From assembly GCA_044374195.1 (NCBI GenBank), contig JBILOY010000004.1, positions 62,001-126,000 of the forward strand: a DNA stretch of 64,000 nt, written 5' to 3'. Positions 1 through 7,012 of this stretch are shown here, one piece after another (positions within the stretch are counted from its first letter, which is position 1; the number at the start of each line of letters is the position of its first letter). The position numbers and the translations under genes are program-made. The notes under the pieces are model-generated. The model saw nothing but the letters and a program-made list of their open reading frames with translations. It made no database searches and was not told where the DNA came from. This DNA comes from CAIKZY01 sp044374195 (GTDB lineage: Bacteria > Actinomycetota > Actinomycetes > S36-B12).

Positions 1-549
1 GAGTGGTTGATGAGGGCGGTTGACACCTACTACTCGGCCCTTCACATCCCCGTCTTCATCATCACGCTGATGTGGGTTCTCATCTTTCATCGCCGTGACT
101 GGAACTTCGTGCGCACCACGACCGCGCTGCTCACCGGCGCCTGTCTGGTAATCCAGTTCATCCCGGTGGCTCCGCCGCGACTGCTGCCCTCCCTGGGCAT
201 CATCGATACGGCCCAACTGACTGGCTTGTCGGTCTACCAGGCGATTCCGGGTGCTAACCAGTACGCCGCAATGCCGTCGGTCCACTGCGGCTGGTCGGCC
301 GCCGTTGCCTTCTTCATCATCGTGGTGGCCCGCAGCCCATGGCGCTGGCTCGCGGTGCTCTATCCGCTGGCGACGTTGTGGGTTGTCGTGGTCACGGGCA
401 ATCACTTCATCATCGACGGGGTCGTGGCGTACATCCTGTTGGCTGCTGCTGCGGGCATCGCCTGCATCTTCCCGAGCCAGCGCCCGGTGCGCTGGAGCCG
501 CGTTTCCCTTGACTCTTCCTCCTTACATGACGAATCCTTGGTGTCATGA
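1..549 (+). CDS. PAP2-family membrane phosphatase/phosphotransferase, 5' partial
   Basis: The frame is open through the left edge, so the start lies outside the window. About 180 residues remain, with several hydrophobic segments. Two signatures of the PAP2 superfamily (PAP2_3, inositol phosphorylceramide synthase-like branch) are visible: PSVHCGWSA near bases 274-300 and GNHFIIDG near 400-420, supplying the catalytic His and the His/Asp pair. These enzymes act on lipid phosphates or phospholipid head groups at the membrane. The stop TGA overlaps the ATG of the next small ORF as ATGA, suggesting translational coupling. The exact substrate cannot be inferred. Confidence 0.8.
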   Translation, partial: EWLMRAVDTYYSALHIPVFIITLMWVLIFHRRDWNFVRTTTALLTGACLVIQFIPVAPPRLLPSLGIIDTAQLTGLSVYQAIPGANQYAAMPSVHCGWSAAVAFFIIVVARSPWRWLAVLYPLATLWVVVVTGNHFIIDGVVAYILLAAAAGIACIFPSQRPVRWSRVSLDSSSLHDESLVS

Positions 550-722
550 GCGAGCAGCCATTTTCTGGTCGGGCTACCGGTGAACGTGAAGATTTTGAGG
601 CTGAAGAGCAGGCGGAGATAGCCTGGCTTGGAGAACTTGCCAGGCGCGTTCTGCTGACATCGGAATGGGATCAGGTTGAGTCCCCGCGTCCCAGCGACGA
701 GACGCAGGCCGTCAGCCCCTAG
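546..722 (+). CDS. Small acidic hypothetical protein, 58 aa
   Basis: A 58-residue ORF begins at an ATG that overlaps the PAP2 stop codon (ATGA at 546-549) and ends in TAG at 720-722. It is rich in Glu and Asp with no hydrophobic segment, so a soluble protein is expected. I recognise no family. Support comes only from the stop/start overlap and the clean open frame. Its TAG is also the first half of the argG -10 box. It could be a chance ORF. Confidence 0.4.
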   Translation: MSEQPFSGRATGEREDFEAEEQAEIAWLGELARRVLLTSEWDQVESPRPSDETQAVSP

Positions 723-731
723 GCTTGGGGC
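720..731 (+). promoter_or_regulatory. Leaderless promoter of argG (-10 TAGGCT)
   Basis: TAGGCT at 720-725 is followed by exactly six bases and then the GTG of argG, so the predicted transcription start coincides with the start codon. No Shine-Dalgarno sequence precedes the GTG. Seven other genes in this window share the arrangement. No clear -35 box is seen. Confidence 0.6.
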
Positions 732-2153
732 GTGTCGAAAGTTCTCACCTCCCTCCCTGTCGGCGAGCGCGTCGGAATTGCCTTCTCGGGCGGTCTCGAT
801 ACCTCGGTAGCCGTGGCGTGGATGCGCCACAAGGGTGCAATTCCCTACACCTACACCGCTGACCTTGGTCAGTACGACGAGCCCGACATCGAGTCGGTGC
901 CCGGTCGCGCTACCCAGTACGGCGCTGAGCTTGCGCGCTTGATCGACTGCCGGGGCCCGCTGGTCGAGGAGGGCCTAGTTGCTCTCTCCTGCGGTGCGTT
1001 CCATATTCGCTCCGGCGGCAAGCAGTACTTCAACACCACTCCGCTCGGCCGTGCGGTGACCGGCACCTTGCTCGTGCGCGCCATGCAGGAGGACGGCGTC
1101 TCGATCTGGGGCGATGGCTCAACCTTCAAGGGAAACGACATCGAGCGGTTCTACCGCTACGGACTGCTGGCCAACCCCTCACTGCGCATCTACAAGCCGT
1201 GGCTCGACGCTGACTTCGTCGAGGAGCTCGGCGGTCGCAAGGAGATGTCGGAGTGGCTAGTCGCTCACAACCTGCCGTACCGCGACAGCACCGAGAAGGC
1301 CTACTCGACCGACGCCAACATCTGGGGCGCCACTCATGAGGCCAAGACCCTCGAGCAGCTCGACACCTCGCTCGAGACCGTCGACCCGATCATGGGCGTG
1401 AAGTTCTGGGATCCGTCGGTCAAGATCGAAACCGAAGATGTCACGATCAAGTTCGTTCAGGGTCGCCCCGTCGCAATCAATGGCAAGGAATTCCCCGACA
1501 CCGTTGCTCTGGTTGATGAAGCGAACAAGATCGGCGGACGCCACGGGCTCGGCATGGCCGATCAGATCGAGAACCGCATCATCGAGGCCAAGAGCCGTGG
1601 CATTTACGAAGCGCCGGGCATGGCGCTGCTGTTTATCGCCTACGAGCGCCTGCTCTCAGCAATCCATAACGAAGACACCATCGCGAATTACCACGCGGAG
1701 GGTCGTCGCCTCGGTCGCCTGCTCTACGAAGGCCGCTGGCTTGACCCGCAGTCACTCATGCTGCGCGAGTCACTTCAGCGCTGGGTTGCCTCGGCTGTCA
1801 CCGGCGAGGTTGTTATTCGTCTTCGCCGTGGCGACGACTACTCGATCATCAACACCTGCGGCCCGAACTTCAGCTACCACCCCGATCGCCTCTCGATGGA
1901 GCGCACCGAGGATGCCGCATTTGGTCCGGTTGATCGCATCGGCCAGCTCACCATGCGCAATCTCGATATCGCTGACACTCGCGCAAAGCTCGAGCTCTAC
2001 GCCTCGCAGGGTCAGTTGCTCGAGAGCCAGGAACGTCTGGTGGGCAGCCTCAAGGCCGGTGGCGCAACTGCCATTGCCGCGCAGGCTGCAGGCGAGCAGG
2101 GCACCGATGAGGATGCCCTTGATCGCGCGGCGATGGAGTCCGGCACTGACTAG
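732..2153 (+). CDS. argG: Argininosuccinate synthase
   Basis: Ligates citrulline and aspartate with ATP in the penultimate step of arginine synthesis. The 473-residue protein has the N-type ATP pyrophosphatase P-loop SGGLDTS at residues 19-25 and matches the long E. coli-type ArgG along its length, for example FNTTPLGRAVTGT, WGDGSTFKGNDIERF and NRIIEAKSRGIYEAPGM. The GTG start is set by the adjacent TAGGCT -10 box and by the conserved N terminus. No other arg gene is in the window, so this copy stands outside an arginine operon. The last 16 bases of the gene are repeated 36 bases downstream. Confidence 0.97.
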   Translation: MSKVLTSLPVGERVGIAFSGGLDTSVAVAWMRHKGAIPYTYTADLGQYDEPDIESVPGRATQYGAELARLIDCRGPLVEEGLVALSCGAFHIRSGGKQYFNTTPLGRAVTGTLLVRAMQEDGVSIWGDGSTFKGNDIERFYRYGLLANPSLRIYKPWLDADFVEELGGRKEMSEWLVAHNLPYRDSTEKAYSTDANIWGATHEAKTLEQLDTSLETVDPIMGVKFWDPSVKIETEDVTIKFVQGRPVAINGKEFPDTVALVDEANKIGGRHGLGMADQIENRIIEAKSRGIYEAPGMALLFIAYERLLSAIHNEDTIANYHAEGRRLGRLLYEGRWLDPQSLMLRESLQRWVASAVTGEVVIRLRRGDDYSIINTCGPNFSYHPDRLSMERTEDAAFGPVDRIGQLTMRNLDIADTRAKLELYASQGQLLESQERLVGSLKAGGATAIAAQAAGEQGTDEDALDRAAMESGTD

Positions 2154-2189
2154 GGCGGCTGGCATGAGTTCGCGTCCGGCACTGACTAG
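2138..2189 (+). repeat. Direct duplication of the argG 3' end
   Basis: The 16 bases GTCCGGCACTGACTAG, covering the end and stop codon of argG (2138-2153), recur exactly at 2174-2189, a 36-base period. The second copy lies outside the gene and looks like the scar of a short tandem duplication. Confidence 0.8.
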
Positions 2190-2200
2190 TGCCCGCATTC

Positions 2201-2662
2201 ATGGGTAATGGCACTAATGATCCGATGATCGCCCGCGCGATCCTCGACAGTCATGCCTCGCGCGTTGGCACTGAACTCATCGAGCGCACCGGAAATGCCG
2301 ACAGTGATGCCGAACTGCTCTTCATGCTCGATGCCGTCATCCTCAGTCACGACGGCGGCGAGGACCCGCATTTTGTCTATGCAAATCAGGCTGCTGCTGA
2401 TCTGTGGCGCATGCCTGTCAGCGAACTCATCGGGATGCCGTCGCGGCTCTCGGCGCCGCCGGAGCATCAGGCCTCACGTGCGTCGATGCTCAAGGATGCT
2501 GCCGACTCAGGAGTGCTCACCGGTTACGCGGGGGAGCGCATTGCCAAAGACGGCACGCGATTCATGATCGAGGATGCGACACTCTGGACGGTTGATTACC
2601 CGCAGGGGCCAGGCCAAGCAGTGGTCTTTCGATCGCGGGAGACCACCCAAGCGTGGCAGTGA
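2201..2662 (+). CDS. MEKHLA (PAS-like) domain protein
   Basis: About 153 residues resembling the MEKHLA domain, a PAS-related sensor fold. Family-like stretches are VILSHDGGEDPHFVYANQAA, then GMPSRLSAPP and RFMIEDATLW. Such proteins are presumed small-molecule or redox sensors; none of the residues here identifies a ligand. The start is uncertain: ATG 2201 is chosen because a GTG at 2189 sits inside the duplicated argG tail, and neither has a convincing ribosome-binding site. It stands alone between argG and a gene on the other strand. Confidence 0.75.
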   Translation: MGNGTNDPMIARAILDSHASRVGTELIERTGNADSDAELLFMLDAVILSHDGGEDPHFVYANQAAADLWRMPVSELIGMPSRLSAPPEHQASRASMLKDAADSGVLTGYAGERIAKDGTRFMIEDATLWTVDYPQGPGQAVVFRSRETTQAWQ

Positions 2663-2714
2663 CCGCCGTACCGGGGGAGGGCACGACGGCCACTGGATCA
2701 TGGAGCGCTCTTTG

Positions 2715-2867
2715 TCAGCAGCACTTCTTGGAGCGCGCGCGTCGACGGGTAGAGAGTCGCAATGCTGTGTAGAGAACTCCGATGCCGACAACGGCCAGCA
2801 GGATGAGGCTGGCAGGAGTCACGCCTGCTTTCGTTGCAGGTTCCGGAGCGATCGCGGGCGGCTTCAT
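2715..2867 (-). CDS. Small single-span membrane protein, 50 aa
   Basis: A 50-residue ORF on the minus strand preceded by a strong ribosome-binding site AAAGGAG. It has a Pro-rich N terminus, one hydrophobic span (SLILLAVVGIGVLYTAL) and a basic, Cys-Cys-ending tail (STRRRARSKKCC), the layout of an N-out/C-in single-pass peptide. It lies 116 bases downstream of the dimethylglycine dehydrogenase-like gene on the same strand. No family is recognised. The ribosome-binding site, transmembrane segment and positive-inside tail make it a better candidate than the overlapping minus-strand frame at 2698-2919. Confidence 0.6.
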   Translation of the reverse strand: MKPPAIAPEPATKAGVTPASLILLAVVGIGVLYTALRLSTRRRARSKKCC

Positions 2868-2983
2868 CGACTTCTCCTTTGGTCGAGTGGTGCTCTACTT
2901 CAACCATGCGGAGATCCAAGGCGTGATGCGTTGGTGAACGGGGTGGTTAGACAGTCAAAGACTTCGTTAGCTCGCTGTGATGC

Positions 2984-5431
2984 CTACGCGTGAATACGGG
3001 CATTCGTGGGGTCGTACATGGGCTTCAGCGAAGCGGTGGCGCTGTGTCTCGTACCCGCGATGTCGACCTGCCAGGTCGCGCTGGCGAGGAAGTCTGCGGT
3101 GATCGGCTCATCCGCCTCGATCATGGCTAGGCCGACTGCTGCGCCGAGGGTGTGACCGTAGCTCGCTGCACGTGTGTAGCCGAGGGGGATTCCATCGCGG
3201 TAAACGATCTCCGCGTGGAACATCATTGGTTCGGGATCGTCGAGCTTGATCTGCACGAGTCGCTTGGTGAGAGGGCCTTCGGCCTTCTTCGCCTCGACTG
3301 CTGCCTTGCCGATGAAGTCGGGCTTGTCGAGGGCGACGGCAAAGCCGAGGCCGGCCTCGAGCACCGAGTCGGTGTTGTCGATGTCGTGGCCGTAGTCGCG
3401 GTAGCCCTTTTCTATACGCAAGCTGGCGAGTGCTTTCAAGCCCACATGCGCCATGCCGAAACTCTGGCCTGCTTCCGCGATGCGCTTGTAGGCGTGGCCT
3501 GCCATCTCTGACGGGATGTAGAGCTCGTAACCGAGTTCGCCGAGGTAGGTGATGCGAATGCAGAGGGCGCGGGCGAAGCCGAGATCGATCTCCCTCGCCG
3601 TGCGGAACGGGAATGCTTCGTTGCTGAGGTCAACTGTCGTGATGGATTGCAGAAGTGCGCGCGAGTTCGGGCCCTGGATGTTGATCTGGGCGTAGCCGCT
3701 GGTCACGTCAGCGACGAAGGCGTGCTTGTCTTCGGCAGCGCGCTTCAAGCGGGTGAGCACATGGCGATGGGCGGTGTCGGAGGCGACAACGAAGAAGTGC
3801 TCGTCATCGAGCTTGGTGACCGTGAGGTCAGCCTCGAGCAGTCCCTGCTCGTTCAGCCACTGGGTATAGGTGATGCGACCGGAATTGTCGTTGACTCTGT
3901 TGGCCGAGAGGTGATCGAGCATGCGGCCTGCATCGGCGCCTTCGACCATGAACTTCGCCATGAACGACATGTCCATTAGTCCAACGTTCTCGCGCACGGC
4001 CTTGTGTTCCGCGGCCCAGTAGTCGAACCAATTCTCGCGGCCCCAGCTGAGATTCGTGACCTCGGGCTTCTTGCCCTCGGGGGCGAACCAGTCGGCGCCC
4101 TCCCACCCGCTCACATCGCGGAAGTAGGCGCGGTTTTCGACAAGGCGGTCATGAATGGGGGAGCGCTTCACGCCACGGGCGCTTTGCATCGAGCGGCTCG
4201 GATAGTGAGCGGCATAGACCATGCCGAGTGATTCGACCGTGCGCTCGGCGCGGTACTGCGGGTTCGCCTGGTAAGCGTGCAGACGATCGATGTTGAATCC
4301 GGTGATATCGACATCGGGTTGGCCGGTGGTGATCCAGTGAGCCATGACTCGGCCGAGTCCGCCGCCGGTCAGGATGCCGATGGAGTTAAGGCCTGCAGTA
4401 ACGAAGTAGTTCTTGATCTCGGGTGCTTCGCCGACAACGGGCAGCAGATCAGGGGTGAACGACTCGGGGCCGCAGAAGAACTTGCGCACACCGGTCTCGA
4501 GCGAGATGGGCACGCGAGCCATCGCCTTTTCGAGATAGGGGCCCATGCGATCCCAGTCGGGCGGCAATTCGCCAAAACTGAAGTCACTCGGAATTCCGTC
4601 GATCTTCCATGGGGCGCAGACCGGCTCGAAGAGGCCGATCATCAGGCCGTCGCCCTCGGGGCGGTAGTAGCCATAGGAGGCGGGGTCTTCGAAGACCGGC
4701 AGCGCAGGATCGAGACCCTCGATGCGATCGGTGATCAGGTAGTAGTGCTCGCTCGCCTGCAACGGGATCGTGACTCCGTTGCGTTCACCGAGCTGGCGGG
4801 CCCACATGCCGGCGCAGTTCACGACGTAGTCGCACTCGATATCGCCGAACTCGGTCTCAACTCCGACCACGCGGCCGTTCTTGGTGAGCACCTTGGTCGC
4901 AGCAACACCTTCAATGAGCTGCACGCCCTGCATACGCGCGCCCTTGGCCAGCGACATCGTGACGTCGACCGGGTTTACTCGTCCGTCTTCCTTCACATAG
5001 AAGCCGGCCTTGAGGTCATCGACCTTGGCCGGCGGGAAGAGTTCGGCGATCTCGGCAGGGGAGATCTCGTGCACGTCGACACCAAGGTGCCTGTTGAACG
5101 CTGCGACTCGGCGGTACTCCTCAAGTCGATCGTCATCGGCGGCGGCCTCGATAAAGCCAACAGGCATGAAGCCGGTGGCAAGCCCGGTCTCGGCTTCCAG
5201 GCGCGAGTAGAGATCGCGGCTGTATTGCCGCATGGAGGTAGAGGTCTCGGAGAGTGAGCCGTAGGTGACCATCAGGCCGGCCGCATGCCACGTGGTGCCC
5301 GACGTCAGGCGGTCGCGCTCGAGAAGAACAGTGTCAGTCCAACCAAGGTGGCCAAGGTGATAGGCGATTGACGTGCCGATGATGCCGCCGCCAATGATGA
5401 CGACGCGAGCACGCGAAGGGATCGTGGGCAT
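2984..5431 (-). CDS. Dimethylglycine/sarcosine dehydrogenase-like FAD oxidoreductase with GCV-T domains
   Basis: An 815-residue flavoprotein in the order DAO/FAD domain (about 8-370), FAO central domain (about 375-430), aminomethyltransferase GCV-T (about 440-700) and GCV-T C-terminal barrel (about 715-805). The dinucleotide motif is IIGGGIIGTS at 12-21. SGTTWHAAGL carries His49, the residue to which FAD is covalently bound in dimethylglycine dehydrogenase. The family oxidatively demethylates N-methylglycines or related amines, passing the C1 unit to tetrahydrofolate. A 40-residue membrane protein lies directly upstream, probably in the same transcript. The substrate (dimethylglycine, sarcosine or another N-methyl compound) is not determined. 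Confidence 0.9.
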   Translation of the reverse strand: MPTIPSRARVVIIGGGIIGTSIAYHLGHLGWTDTVLLERDRLTSGTTWHAAGLMVTYGSLSETSTSMRQYSRDLYSRLEAETGLATGFMPVGFIEAAADDDRLEEYRRVAAFNRHLGVDVHEISPAEIAELFPPAKVDDLKAGFYVKEDGRVNPVDVTMSLAKGARMQGVQLIEGVAATKVLTKNGRVVGVETEFGDIECDYVVNCAGMWARQLGERNGVTIPLQASEHYYLITDRIEGLDPALPVFEDPASYGYYRPEGDGLMIGLFEPVCAPWKIDGIPSDFSFGELPPDWDRMGPYLEKAMARVPISLETGVRKFFCGPESFTPDLLPVVGEAPEIKNYFVTAGLNSIGILTGGGLGRVMAHWITTGQPDVDITGFNIDRLHAYQANPQYRAERTVESLGMVYAAHYPSRSMQSARGVKRSPIHDRLVENRAYFRDVSGWEGADWFAPEGKKPEVTNLSWGRENWFDYWAAEHKAVRENVGLMDMSFMAKFMVEGADAGRMLDHLSANRVNDNSGRITYTQWLNEQGLLEADLTVTKLDDEHFFVVASDTAHRHVLTRLKRAAEDKHAFVADVTSGYAQINIQGPNSRALLQSITTVDLSNEAFPFRTAREIDLGFARALCIRITYLGELGYELYIPSEMAGHAYKRIAEAGQSFGMAHVGLKALASLRIEKGYRDYGHDIDNTDSVLEAGLGFAVALDKPDFIGKAAVEAKKAEGPLTKRLVQIKLDDPEPMMFHAEIVYRDGIPLGYTRAASYGHTLGAAVGLAMIEADEPITADFLASATWQVDIAGTRHSATASLKPMYDPTNARIHA

Positions 5432-5460
5432 AAAGGGATTTCGGGGTGAGCCGGACTGTG

Positions 5461-5583
5461 TTAGTCCTTCCAGCCCTTCTGATCTTCCTGCTCCTCGACG
5501 GAGGTGTTGAAGAACTTCACGCCGAGGGCGATGGCCCCGATGGTCAGCGCGGCGACCACGACAATGGTGATGATGACGCTCAT
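5461..5583 (-). CDS. Small single-span membrane protein, 40 aa
   Basis: A 40-residue ORF with ribosome-binding site AAGGAG six bases before its ATG. Residues 2-21 form one hydrophobic helix (VIITIVVVAALTIGAIALGV) followed by an acidic tail EEQEDQKGWKD. It is the first gene of the minus-strand unit that continues with the 815-residue flavoprotein 29 bases later. A TAGTCT -10 box lies on the minus strand at 5630-5635. Its size and place suggest an accessory peptide of a membrane-associated process, but no known family is matched. Confidence 0.65.
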   Translation of the reverse strand: MSVIITIVVVAALTIGAIALGVKFFNTSVEEQEDQKGWKD

Positions 5584-5617
5584 GGTTCTCCTTGTCGGGC
5601 GTGCTCTCGGCGGATCA

Positions 5618-5752
5618 ACTAGTACGCCCAGACTAGTCGGTGGTTCGAGCCTGGAAATTGCCGATCCTGATTCCGATCGGAGTTCTAGGTGACCTGATCT
5701 GACCTAGTTGCCCGCCGAGAGGGGCACCTCCCGCTAAGTTGTCTATACAGGT
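5618..5752. promoter_or_regulatory. Divergent promoter region between the membrane peptide and the HAD gene
   Basis: The minus-strand unit has a TAGTCT box at 5630-5635. The plus-strand HAD gene has TAAGTT at 5735-5740. The latter overlaps the imperfect palindrome TTGTCTATACAGG at 5739-5751, which resembles the TTGTCTATACAA-type sites bound by HutC-class GntR repressors. A direct repeat ACTAGT is at 5618-5623 and 5633-5638. No regulator gene is adjacent, so operator function is only a suggestion. Confidence 0.35.
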
Positions 5753-5796
5753 CAGCCTGGAGCTCCGGCAGACACCCCACAGGAAGCAGCCCGCGC

Positions 5797-6423
5797 GTGA
5801 ACACCGATCTCGGCAAGCATTCGCTCGGGCTCGGTCGAATCCCCGATTCGTTGCTGCCCCCCGAGGGCACCAAGGCTCTGCTCTTCGACTGCGACGGCAC
5901 CCTGGTCGACACCCTTGCGCTGTACCGACGTTGCTGGGATGTCGTGTTCGGCAAGCGCGGATTTATCATCACCGACGAGTGGTTCGAGACCTGGCGCGGT
6001 CACAGCATGGAAGCCTTCCTGCTCGCTGCGCTCCCGTCCCTCGATGAGCAGGGCTTGATCGACGTGGAGAACGAAGGGCTTGAGCTGTTCTTCGAGCGCA
6101 GTCACGAGCTAGAGGCTTTTGACCATGTCGTAGACATCGCACGTCAATTCCACGGAACGCTTCCCATCGCGGTGGTGTCCGGCGGCCCGCGCAGGGCAGT
6201 CGAGCGAACCCTCGAAGGAGCAGGTATCGCCGATCTCTTTGATCTCGTCGTTACTAACAATGACGTGAGCAACGGAAAGCCGGCTCCGGATGTCTACCTG
6301 CTGGCCATGGAGCGACTCGGAGTTGATCCAAAGCACTGCGTGGCCTACGAGGATTCAGGCTCCGGAATTGAGTCAGCCACATCAGCCGGTATCCCACATG
6401 TTTTTGATGTTCGGATCCCGTAG
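5797..6423 (+). CDS. HAD-superfamily hydrolase, subfamily IA
   Basis: A 208-residue haloacid dehalogenase-type phosphatase or phosphomutase. Motif I is DCDGT at residues 31-35 (Asp31 nucleophile, Asp33 acid/base), motif II VVSGG, the motif III lysine is in NGKPAPD, and motif IV is YEDSGSGIESA. A helical cap sits between motifs I and II, as in beta-phosphoglucomutase and phosphoglycolate phosphatase relatives. Start GTG 5797 follows AGGAAG. A VOC protein follows after 47 bases. The substrate is unknown. Confidence 0.88.
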   Translation: MNTDLGKHSLGLGRIPDSLLPPEGTKALLFDCDGTLVDTLALYRRCWDVVFGKRGFIITDEWFETWRGHSMEAFLLAALPSLDEQGLIDVENEGLELFFERSHELEAFDHVVDIARQFHGTLPIAVVSGGPRRAVERTLEGAGIADLFDLVVTNNDVSNGKPAPDVYLLAMERLGVDPKHCVAYEDSGSGIESATSAGIPHVFDVRIP

Positions 6424-6470
6424 GACTTTATTCATCAAGCGAAATCGCACCGACAACGCAGGGAGACACC

Positions 6471-6938
6471 ATGTTTGACTACAGCGCCGAGATGTTCCAT
6501 GTGGGCTACCTCGTTCCCGATATTCAGGCAGCGATGGATGATCTAGGTCCGTCACTTGGCCTGACCTGGACTCAGGTCATCACGCGCGAGGATCAGCCGT
6601 GCTGGACTCCTGAGCGCGGTGCGTTCACCTGCCCGCTGACCTTCGCGTATTCGATGGAAGGCCCGCAGCGCGTTGAGCTCATCCAGGGAGTTGCTGGCAC
6701 TGTGTGGGACAACAAGGGAGCAGGGCATCTGCATCACGCCGGTGTGTGGTGCGACGTGCCCGCGCTCACCGACTCGCTCATCGCCCAGGGCTGGGAGCTC
6801 GTCGCTGCTCAGAAGGCACCTGAAGATGGCTACGGCTCTTTCACCTACGTGATGTCGCCGTCGGGCTTCCTGCTGGAGCCGGTCACGATCAACAACAAGG
6901 AGCGCATGGAGCGCTGGTTTGCTGGCGGCTCCCTGTAA
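6471..6938 (+). CDS. VOC-superfamily (glyoxalase/dioxygenase fold) protein
   Basis: A 155-residue single-subunit vicinal-oxygen-chelate protein. It opens with FHVGYLVPDIQAAMDDL and has a second module beginning LHHAGVWCDVPAL and ending SGFLLEPV, giving two beta-alpha-beta-beta-beta halves with likely metal ligands His and Glu. The ribosome-binding site GGGAG precedes the ATG. Members act as lyases, epimerases, isomerases or ring-cleaving dioxygenases; the position among oxidoreductases favours a catabolic role. It is more distant from the two VOC paralogues at 10.8-11.8 kb than they are from each other. Confidence 0.85.
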   Translation: MFDYSAEMFHVGYLVPDIQAAMDDLGPSLGLTWTQVITREDQPCWTPERGAFTCPLTFAYSMEGPQRVELIQGVAGTVWDNKGAGHLHHAGVWCDVPALTDSLIAQGWELVAAQKAPEDGYGSFTYVMSPSGFLLEPVTINNKERMERWFAGGSL

Positions 6939-7012
6939 ACGAGCCAGGTTTCCCTGCGCCATTGAGCGGTCCTGCTTAGACTGCGGCTCACCTACGAGTA
7001 ATGGAGCACGGA

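Noticed and set aside
715..731. GCCCC-TAGGCTT-GGGGC mini-hairpin before argG
   Set aside because: It overlaps the -10 box and would not be transcribed if argG is leaderless; a five-base stem can arise by chance.
2698..2919. 73-residue minus-strand ORF
   Set aside because: It overlaps the 50-residue ORF in another frame but lacks a ribosome-binding site and has the irregular composition of a shadow frame.
5504..5692. Plus-strand ORF opposite the 40-residue membrane peptide
   Set aside because: Its residues are the complement of the membrane peptide and of the promoter region; no ribosome-binding site.
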